NCBI GenBank assembly: GCA_900545075.1
Contig: UQXT01000093.1
Coordinates: 1 to 7,492 of the forward strand
DNA from: an uncultured Collinsella sp.
GTDB taxonomy: Bacteria; Actinomycetota; Coriobacteriia; Coriobacteriales; Coriobacteriaceae
Direction: 5' to 3'
Length of the DNA stretch: 7,492 nt
Shown here: one piece after another, positions 1 through 4,758 of the stretch
Layout: every line of letters starts with the position of its first letter
Numbering within the stretch: position 1 is the first letter of the stretch
Notes under the pieces: generated by a model
What the model was told of the DNA's origin: nothing
What the model saw: the letters and a program-made list of their open reading frames with translations, nothing else
Databases searched by the model: none
Made by a program: the position numbers and the translations under genes

Positions 1-810
1 CGGCAGGGCTTCCTTGAGCGCTGCCAGGTGCTCGCCCGCGGCATGGGCGTAGGGAGCGACTTCGACCAGGCCGCCGTCGTTGCGCAGGCGCAGCGCCAGC
101 TGCAGGTAGAGGCACTCCTCGTAGGCCAGGCGACGGCGCGCGATATCGCGCTCAGCCATGCTCGAGGGAAAGTGGATCGAGCGCAAAGCGCGGGCATTGC
201 TCATGAGGCGACGCTTAACGCGCAAGCGTGCCGGAATGGGATCAAAGGGATTGCCGACGACCTCGAGCGCGCCGCTAACGATGCGGCGCATCCACGCCTG
301 GCTCACGCCATCGCTCACATAATGGACCGGCAGGATAGTACCAGCGGCACGCCCCTCCTCGAGCTTTTCGAAATGCGGAGAGGCCATCTGCTTAAAGCCG
401 TAGGCAAACTCGACCTTACCCATCACGGCCAGGCGGTCTCCCTGCTTAAACTGCTGGGCAATCCAGGGCTGACGGAAAAAGGCGACTTGCAGCACGCCCG
501 TCTCGTCCACCAGCGAGACCTCGGTCACCTGCATACGCGGGCGGGGCTGCTTTTGAACGATACGATCGACCGTGGCGACGATCGTGCACACGGTACCGAT
601 GGGCGCCATCTCGATGGACCAGGAGCGCGTAAAGTCCAGGTATCGATGAGGGATATGGAGAAGGAGGTCCCCCACCGTCTGAATTCCCAAACGGCGAAGG
701 GCCTCCTCACGTTTACCCGAAACATATTTGAGTCGCGCGATATCCTCGTCGAGCGCATTGCTCTGGGCAAAGCGCTCCGAGACGCGCGGCACGGAGCACA
801 GCTCGGACAT
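1..810 (-). CDS. recG: ATP-dependent DNA helicase RecG, N-terminal part (3' end outside window)
   Basis: RecG is a superfamily 2 helicase that remodels stalled replication forks and Holliday junctions. The minus strand is open without a stop from an ATG at 810 to the left edge, giving 270 residues. Residues 41-60 (LGIQTVGDLLLHIPHRYLDF) match the family's N-terminal element. Residues 70-150 form the OB-fold wedge domain, with VSLVDETGVLQVAFF, then QGDRLAVMGKVEF and QMASPHFE. Residues 207-240 carry the conserved ALRSIHFPSS and ARRRLAYEECLYLQL, just before the helicase core. Motifs I-VI would lie beyond the window, so ATPase integrity cannot be judged. The start is 10 nt after the fakA stop with only a weak AGG as ribosome-binding site, which suggests translational coupling. 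The order Asp23, FakA, RecG matches the yloU-yloV-recG neighbourhood of other Gram-positives. Identity is secure; the length is unknown. Confidence 0.95.
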   Translation of the reverse strand, partial: MSELCSVPRVSERFAQSNALDEDIARLKYVSGKREEALRRLGIQTVGDLLLHIPHRYLDFTRSWSIEMAPIGTVCTIVATVDRIVQKQPRPRMQVTEVSLVDETGVLQVAFFRQPWIAQQFKQGDRLAVMGKVEFAYGFKQMASPHFEKLEEGRAAGTILPVHYVSDGVSQAWMRRIVSGALEVVGNPFDPIPARLRVKRRLMSNARALRSIHFPSSMAERDIARRRLAYEECLYLQLALRLRNDGGLVEVAPYAHAAGEHLAALKEALP

Positions 811-820
811 GGGCAGTTGC

Positions 821-2482
821 CTACTCGATCGAGAAGATCACGGGATAGAGCGGCTGCTCGCCACGATGGGCATCGATCTCCAGGTCGGGCTGAGCCTCCT
901 CGATGGCGTCGACGATCTCCTGGAAGGCCTCATCGGACAGCTCCTCGCCGGCAAGAATCGTCAGCGCGTCGCCCTCCTCTTCCTCCTGCATGCGGTTGAT
1001 GCAGTCGAGCGTGACCTGCTTCACGTCGGAACCGACCACGTCGATGGAGCCGGCGATGATGCCCATGACGTCACCGGAGTGAATCGGAGAGCCGTCGGAG
1101 GCGCTGGAATCACGCACGGCGCGGGTGACCTCGCCATCGCGGACCTCGCTGATGGCGTCAACCATGGCGGCAACGGCGTCCTCGAGCTCAGAATCGGGCA
1201 GGACGGCGAACAGCGCGGAGAACGCCTGCGGGACGGTCTTGGTGGGAACGACGGCGACCTTCTTGTCGGTGCAGGCAGAGGCTGCGGCCTCGGCAGCCAT
1301 GCGGATGTTGCCGTTATTGGGCAGGATGACGACCGAGGTCGCGTTGACCTGGTCCACCGCGCCCAGCAGGTCGGCGGTAGAGGGGTTCATGGTCTGGCCA
1401 CCCGAGACGATCACGTCAACGCCGAGGGACTTGAGGATGTCGGCCTCACCGGAACCGGCGGCAACGGCGACAAAGCCCAGGGCCTTCGCGGGCTCGGCGG
1501 CCTTCTCCTGATCCTCGTGGATCTTAGCGGTACGGTCGTGGGCCTCCATCTCCATGTTGTGGATAAAGACCTCGTAGATCTGACCAAGTTGCAGCATATG
1601 CTCGAGCACCAGGTTGGGGGTGTTGGAGTGCACGTGGATCTTGTAGTCGGGGTAGGCACCCACGAGCAGCTCGCAGTCGCCCATGGAACCCAGGAACTTA
1701 AGGCACTCGTCCTCGTCAAAGGGGGCATCGGCCTTAAAGAGGAACTCGTTGCAGTAGCGGAACTCCGAGCCCTCCCAGTCATCGTTGGCCTCGATCTCAA
1801 CGCGACCGAGGGCCGCATCGCGGGCAGAGCCGGCAGAATCAAACGTGGCGGAGAAATCCTCGACAACGGTGCTGCGACCAAGCGCGGCAGCCACAAAGTT
1901 CTCGAGGAAAATGGCAAAACCAAAGGCGCCGGAGTCGACCACGCCGTTCTCCTTCAGAACGGGCAGCAGGTCGGGCGTGCGGGCGACGGACTGGTAGGCC
2001 TCGACGACGATGGCATCGAGAGCGTCCTCGGCCGAGAACTTCTTCTTTTCGCATTCGTCGGCCTTGGTCGAGACATCGCGCAGTACCGTGAGGATCGTGC
2101 CCTCGATGGGCTTGCGGACGGCCTGGAAGGCGACCTTGACGGCACGACGGAACGCATAAGCGATGTTGGCGGAGGTAATGGGCTCATCGGCAGAGACGAG
2201 GCCCTCGGCCACGCCGCGCAGAATCTGCGACGTGATAACACCGGAGTTACCGCGGGCGCCCATGAGGGAGCCGTGAGTGATGGCGCCGGCGATGGCCTCC
2301 ATGTCGGCATCGGCGGGAAGGGCGGAGAGCTCCTTGGTCACCGAGGCGAGCGTGAGCGACATGTTGGTGCCGGTATCGCCGTCGGGTACGGGGAAGACGT
2401 TGAGCTTGTTGATCTCCTCGGCCTTGTCGGAAACGGCAGCCGCAGCGATCGGAAAACAGGTGCGAATGGTCTTTGCAATCAT
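821..2482 (-). CDS. fakA: DhaL/DAK2-domain kinase, FakA/YloV family (fatty acid kinase ATP-binding subunit)
   Basis: The protein has 553 residues, the usual length for this family. In Staphylococcus, FakA is the ATP-binding subunit that phosphorylates fatty acids held by a DegV-type FakB partner; the acyl-phosphate enters phospholipid synthesis. The N-terminal DhaL-type domain (about 1-200) carries the nucleotide/Mg motif NVFPVPDGDTGTNM at residues 28-41, with its aspartates intact, and GSLMGARGNSGVI at 71-83. The middle domain includes EFRYCNEFLF and the His-rich DYKIHVHSNTPN. The C-terminal third contains VDVIVSGGQTMNPS and VVILPNNGNI, typical of the FakA C-terminal domain. The ATG at 2482 has a GGAG about 12 nt upstream, a long spacing, but the position agrees with family N-termini. 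It lies 27 bp after the Asp23 gene and 10 bp before recG. No fakB is in the window, so the fatty acid substrate is inferred from the family. Confidence 0.9.
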   Translation of the reverse strand: MIAKTIRTCFPIAAAAVSDKAEEINKLNVFPVPDGDTGTNMSLTLASVTKELSALPADADMEAIAGAITHGSLMGARGNSGVITSQILRGVAEGLVSADEPITSANIAYAFRRAVKVAFQAVRKPIEGTILTVLRDVSTKADECEKKKFSAEDALDAIVVEAYQSVARTPDLLPVLKENGVVDSGAFGFAIFLENFVAAALGRSTVVEDFSATFDSAGSARDAALGRVEIEANDDWEGSEFRYCNEFLFKADAPFDEDECLKFLGSMGDCELLVGAYPDYKIHVHSNTPNLVLEHMLQLGQIYEVFIHNMEMEAHDRTAKIHEDQEKAAEPAKALGFVAVAAGSGEADILKSLGVDVIVSGGQTMNPSTADLLGAVDQVNATSVVILPNNGNIRMAAEAAASACTDKKVAVVPTKTVPQAFSALFAVLPDSELEDAVAAMVDAISEVRDGEVTRAVRDSSASDGSPIHSGDVMGIIAGSIDVVGSDVKQVTLDCINRMQEEEEGDALTILAGEELSDEAFQEIVDAIEEAQPDLEIDAHRGEQPLYPVIFSIE

Positions 2483-2509
2483 GGGTATTTGAATCTCCGT
2501 TTTCGGATG

Positions 2510-2866
2510 CTAGTTCAGACGGCTCTTGAGCGCGTCGATGTGGATGCCGATCTTAAGGCTGGCGGGATCGATCTGGGCGATCTCCTGCAGGGTAAAGGCA
2601 ACGGAGCTCGAAAGATTGTGGCAAACGGACTTCATGTTGACGCCGTTCTCGAGCACGACGTGAAGATCGACCGTAAGGCCGTTCTCGTCGGCGGAGACAA
2701 GCACGCCCTTGCGGAGGCGCTGACCGGCAAGCAGGCGCACGCTCTCGGCGCCCTGGAGCTGTTCGGCCATACCGACGACGCCATAGCACGTCATCGCGGC
2801 GTAACCGGCAATATCGGCAATAACGTCGTTCGAGACGCTCAGACTGCCGTTAATGGTCTCAGACAC
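2510..2866 (-). CDS. Asp23/YloU-family envelope stress protein
   Basis: This is a small (118-residue) Asp23/Gls24/YloU-family protein. Members are cytoplasmic or membrane-associated and linked to cell-envelope stress; their biochemical role is poorly defined. The segment VSNDVIADIAGYAAMTCYGVVGMAE near the N-terminus (broken here only by my quotation) is the family hallmark. It is followed by GLTVDLHVVLENGVN and a C-terminal amphipathic helix. I chose GTG 2866 because an AAGGAG lies at 2873-2878, 6 nt upstream. An in-frame ATG at 2899 would add 11 residues, but it would place that Shine-Dalgarno sequence inside the gene. The gene is the first of an apparent operon with fakA and recG, 27 bp before fakA. 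This matches yloU upstream of yloV in Bacillus, although the functional link between the two is unproven. No membrane segment is seen. Confidence 0.9.
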   Translation of the reverse strand: MSETINGSLSVSNDVIADIAGYAAMTCYGVVGMAEQLQGAESVRLLAGQRLRKGVLVSADENGLTVDLHVVLENGVNMKSVCHNLSSSVAFTLQEIAQIDPASLKIGIHIDALKSRLN

Positions 2867-2872
2867 AAGAAT

Positions 2873-2878
2873 CTCCTT
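2873..2878 (-). promoter_or_regulatory. Shine-Dalgarno site that fixes the Asp23-family start
   Basis: The coding strand reads AAGGAG, then 6 nt, then GTG at 2866. This is a near-ideal ribosome-binding site and it favours the GTG over the in-frame ATG 33 nt further upstream. A small stem-loop (arms TGGTGC / GCACCA, 5-nt loop, 2882-2898) ends 3 nt before it. The stem could affect ribosome access, but it is too short to claim a regulatory role. Confidence 0.7.
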
Positions 2879-2922
2879 ATCTGGTGCTCGCGGCACCATG
2901 TCGTGGGAGCAATCATCGTAAT

Positions 2923-2928
2923 ATTCTA
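2923..2928 (-). promoter_or_regulatory. Possible -10 element for the Asp23-fakA-recG operon
   Basis: TAGAAT on the minus strand differs from TATAAT at one position and sits about 57 nt before the GTG start, in the only gap from which this operon could be transcribed. I see no convincing -35 box at 16-18 bp. The promoter is therefore weak, activator-dependent, or this call is wrong. The rest of the gap (2929-3020) holds an imperfect inverted repeat at 2980-3004 and nothing else I can name. Confidence 0.3.
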
Positions 2929-3024
2929 CAACGAGCGCGCCATGTTGAGGTGGTGGGTCACGGGATTACATCCTCGACACGAAATGTTGATATGGCAACG
3001 TTCGCGCCGGACTATCGCGGCAAG

Positions 3025-3054
3025 AAAAAACCCGCCGCATAAGCGACGGGTTTT
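3025..3054 (-). terminator. Intrinsic terminator of the tRNA-Asn gene
   Basis: On the minus strand the sequence reads AAAACCCGTCGC, a TTAT loop, then GCGGCGGGTTTTTT. The GC-rich stem has 8 to 9 pairs (one G-U wobble) and is extended by A-T pairs, and it is followed by a run of six T. It begins 7 nt after the encoded CCA end of the tRNA. This is a canonical Rho-independent terminator, so the tRNA is transcribed as a single-gene unit and insulated from the Asp23 operon. Confidence 0.92.
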
Positions 3055-3060
3055 ACAACC

Positions 3061-3135
3061 TGGCTCCCCGGGTAGGACTCGAACCTACAACAGCGCGGTT
3101 AACAGCCGCGTGCTCTACCATTGAGCTACCGAGGA
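3061..3135 (-). tRNA. tRNA-Asn (anticodon GTT), CCA encoded
   Basis: The cloverleaf folds fully. The acceptor stem is TCCTCGG / CCGGGGA with one T-G wobble. The D arm is GCTC-AATGGTA-GAGC. The anticodon stem is CGCGG / CCGCG around the loop CTGTTAA, which contains anticodon GTT (genomic positions 3101-3103). The T arm contains GGTTCGAGTCC. The discriminator base is G at 3064, followed by a genome-encoded CCA at 3061-3063. Without the CCA the gene is 3064-3135. GTT reads AAC/AAU, asparagine. The tRNA has its own promoter and terminator and is not processed from a neighbouring operon. Confidence 0.97.
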
Positions 3136-3165
3136 ATAGGTGCGTGCTCTCAAGCAACGAAGTTT

Positions 3166-3214
3166 ATTATACGGACGAATCAGCTTAGGGCAAGAACTTT
3201 TTTGAGAATTTTTC
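3166..3214 (-). promoter_or_regulatory. Strong promoter of tRNA-Asn, with UP-like A-tracts
   Basis: The minus strand shows a perfect TATAAT (3166-3171), 16 bp after TTGCCC (3188-3193; 4 of 6 matches to TTGACA). Just upstream are two A-tracts (AAAAATT and AAAAAA, about 3197-3213), in the position of an UP element bound by the RNA polymerase alpha C-terminal domain. The expected start site is near 3159, leaving a leader of about 24 nt before the tRNA 5' end. The bases between the -10 box and the +1 region are not GC-rich. Confidence 0.85.
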
Positions 3215-3219
3215 CGACC

Positions 3220-3247
3220 TAGTCATTGGAGACGTCCCCAATGACTA
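3220..3247. repeat. Perfect 10-bp-arm palindrome, REP-like
   Basis: The arms TAGTCATTGG and CCAATGACTA are perfect inverted repeats separated by AGACGTCC, which itself contains the palindrome GACGTC. Neither strand follows the hairpin with a T-run, so it is not an ordinary terminator. It lies between the rpoD terminator and the tRNA promoter, just upstream of the A-tracts. The shape suggests a dispersed extragenic palindrome. Repetition elsewhere in the genome cannot be seen from one copy, and no transposase is nearby. Confidence 0.6.
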
Positions 3248-3251
3248 CATG

Positions 3252-3284
3252 AAAGCGCCCCCAAGCGGATGTGCTTGAGGGCGC
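3252..3284 (-). terminator. Rho-independent terminator of rpoD
   Basis: Eleven nucleotides after the rpoD stop, the transcript can form a 12-bp stem, GCGCCCTCAAGC / GCTTGGGGGCGC, with one U-G wobble and a 6-nt loop (ACATCC). It is followed by a short TTTC tract. The stem is very stable and the T-run is short, so termination may be less complete than at the tRNA terminator. It closes the ribF-dnaG-rpoD unit. Confidence 0.82.
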
Positions 3285-3295
3285 CTCTTGCTTGA

Positions 3296-4648
3296 CTAGC
3301 TTTCGATATAGTCCTTCAGCTTGCTGGAGCGGCTGGGATGGCGGAGCTTGGCCAGGGTCTTGGACTCGATCTGGCGGATACGCTCGCGCGTGACGCCAAA
3401 CTCGCGGCCGACTTCCTCGAGCGTACGGGGATGTCCGTCGACAAGGCCAAAGCGCAGCTCGATAACCTTGCGCTCACGATCGGCAAGCGAGTCGAGCACC
3501 TGGGTGAGCTGCTCCTGCAGCATGGAGAAGCTGGCGGCATCGGGCGGAACGATAGCCTGAGAGTCCTCGATAAAGTCGCCCAGCTGGGAATCCTCTTCCT
3601 CGCCGATAGGGGTCTCGAGCGACACGGGCTCCTGCGAAATCTTCTGGATCTCGCGGACGCGGTCGGCGCTCATGTCCATCTCGGCACCGATCTCCTCGGG
3701 GGTCGGGTCGCGACCCAGGTCCTGAAGGAGCTGGCGCTGCACGCGGACAAGCTTATTGATGGTCTCGACCATGTGCACGGGAATACGGATGGTACGGGCC
3801 TGGTCGGCGATAGCACGCGTGATGGCCTGACGGATCCACCACGTGGCGTACGTGGAGAACTTAAAGCCCTTCTGGTAGTCAAACTTCTCGACGGCGCGGA
3901 TCAGACCGAGGTTGCCCTCCTGGATCAGGTCCAAGAACAGCATGCCGCGACCAACATAGCGCTTGGCGATGGAGACGACCAGACGCAGGTTTGCGCTGAT
4001 GAGCGCCTGCTTGGCTTCGAGGCCCACGTTCTCAATGCGCGTAAGGCGACGCATCTCGGCACGCGTGAGTTCGAGCTCACCAGCATCGGCAGCCTCGAGC
4101 TTCTCGGTGGCCTCAAGACCGGCCTCGATCTTCATAGCCAGATCGACCTCTTCGGAGGCGGTCAGCAGGTCGACCTTGCCGATCTCCTTAAGGTACATAC
4201 GAACCGGGTCGCCGGTCAGCATTACCGTGGAAGCATCGATACCGCGCACGCGCGAGCGCGAACGGGACGTGCGCACGGTGCGCTTCTTCTTGTTCTTAGA
4301 AGAACCCATCTCGGCGTCGGCCTGACGGGCCATCTTAAGCTCGTGATCGTCGAGCGAGCCGGAATCGTGCTCGTCGTCATCGAAATCGTCGGTATCGGTA
4401 TCGGTATCGGTATCGTCATCGTCGACGCCCATGGGGGCGTCGTCGTTACCGCTCGCGGAGATAATCTGGATGCCGCTGTTGCGCAGCGCGGAATACACCG
4501 CGGTGAGCTGCTTGTCAGAAACATCGATATCCTTCAGGGCGACCTGAATCTCGTCCTCGGTTACCGAAGTCCTGTTTGAGCCGTTGCCCATGAGCTTTGC
4601 AACGTAGGATTCCAGCCCAGTACCCGTGCTCTCAGTCTTTTTTGGCAC
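3296..4648 (-). CDS. rpoD: Primary RNA polymerase sigma factor RpoD/SigA
   Basis: This is the housekeeping sigma-70 factor, which directs RNA polymerase to -10/-35 promoters. From GTG 4648 it has 450 residues. In that numbering, region 1.2 begins at about 147 (DPVRMYLKEIGKVDLLT). Region 2 spans 218-300, with ANLRLVVSIAKRY, FLDLIQEGNLGLIRAVEKFD and the -10 recognition/melting helix YATWWIRQAI. Region 3 follows (GRDPTPEEIGAEM). Region 4 ends with the helix-turn-helix TLEEVGREFGVTRERIRQIE near 409-428. The N-terminal 140 residues are lineage-specific: an Asp/Thr acidic run (about 76-95) and then a Lys/Arg-rich run (about 118-136). An ATG at 4663 would add five residues but has no good ribosome-binding site, while AAGGGAG sits 5 nt before the GTG. 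dnaG lies 110 bp upstream, and a terminator follows. Identity is certain; the start is the only doubt. Confidence 0.96.
   Translation of the reverse strand: MPKKTESTGTGLESYVAKLMGNGSNRTSVTEDEIQVALKDIDVSDKQLTAVYSALRNSGIQIISASGNDDAPMGVDDDDTDTDTDTDDFDDDEHDSGSLDDHELKMARQADAEMGSSKNKKKRTVRTSRSRSRVRGIDASTVMLTGDPVRMYLKEIGKVDLLTASEEVDLAMKIEAGLEATEKLEAADAGELELTRAEMRRLTRIENVGLEAKQALISANLRLVVSIAKRYVGRGMLFLDLIQEGNLGLIRAVEKFDYQKGFKFSTYATWWIRQAITRAIADQARTIRIPVHMVETINKLVRVQRQLLQDLGRDPTPEEIGAEMDMSADRVREIQKISQEPVSLETPIGEEEDSQLGDFIEDSQAIVPPDAASFSMLQEQLTQVLDSLADRERKVIELRFGLVDGHPRTLEEVGREFGVTRERIRQIESKTLAKLRHPSRSSKLKDYIES
4391..4414 (-). repeat. Four tandem copies of a hexanucleotide (GATACC) within rpoD
   Basis: Four exact copies of GATACC on the coding strand encode (Asp-Thr)4 inside the acidic N-terminal linker of the sigma factor. 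Six-base units keep the frame, so copy-number change by slippage would lengthen or shorten the linker without truncating the protein. Confidence 0.85.
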
Positions 4649-4653
4649 AGATT

Positions 4654-4660
4654 CTCCCTT
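4654..4660 (-). promoter_or_regulatory. Shine-Dalgarno site that fixes the rpoD start
   Basis: AAGGGAG on the coding strand is followed by 5 nt and the GTG at 4648. It overlaps the second and third codons that an ATG 4663 start would use, and that ATG has only GTGGACT before it. This supports GTG 4648 as the real initiation codon. Confidence 0.7.
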
Positions 4661-4680
4661 CATAGTCCACAGGACTCATT

Positions 4681-4712
4681 ACTTTAGCACACACATTGAC
4701 GTCTATACCCAA
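4681..4712 (-). promoter_or_regulatory. Possible internal promoter for rpoD
   Basis: The dnaG-rpoD gap contains TAAAGT (4681-4686) preceded by TGC, an extended -10 pattern. A TTGGGT lies at 4707-4712, but 20 bp away, which is too far for a normal -35. A second AT-rich hexamer, TATAGA, lies at 4702-4707. No terminator separates dnaG from rpoD, so read-through is expected in any case. An extra promoter inside dnaG-rpoD operons is common, but this one is a weak sequence call. Confidence 0.3.
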
Positions 4713-4758
4713 AATTCAGACTGGATATAGGCGCAAATACGCTGGTTGACCACAACAT

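Noticed and set aside
28..999. A 323-codon open frame on the plus strand
   Set aside because: It is antisense to recG and the end of fakA. The minus strand reading shows clear RecG motifs, while this one turns into Arg/Pro-rich low complexity.
728..3124. A 798-codon open frame on the plus strand
   Set aside because: It runs antisense to fakA, the Asp23 gene and even the tRNA, has a low-complexity Gly/Asp/Leu/Val composition typical of the complement of GC-rich coding sequence, and lacks any recognisable domain. The minus strand genes are secure.
3061..3135. tRNA-Asn as an attachment site of an integrated element
   Set aside because: No integrase, no direct repeat of the tRNA 3' end and only housekeeping genes on both sides within the window.
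3338..4579. A 413-codon open frame on the plus strand opposite rpoD
   Set aside because: It mirrors the well-conserved sigma factor codon by codon, and contains no family motif.
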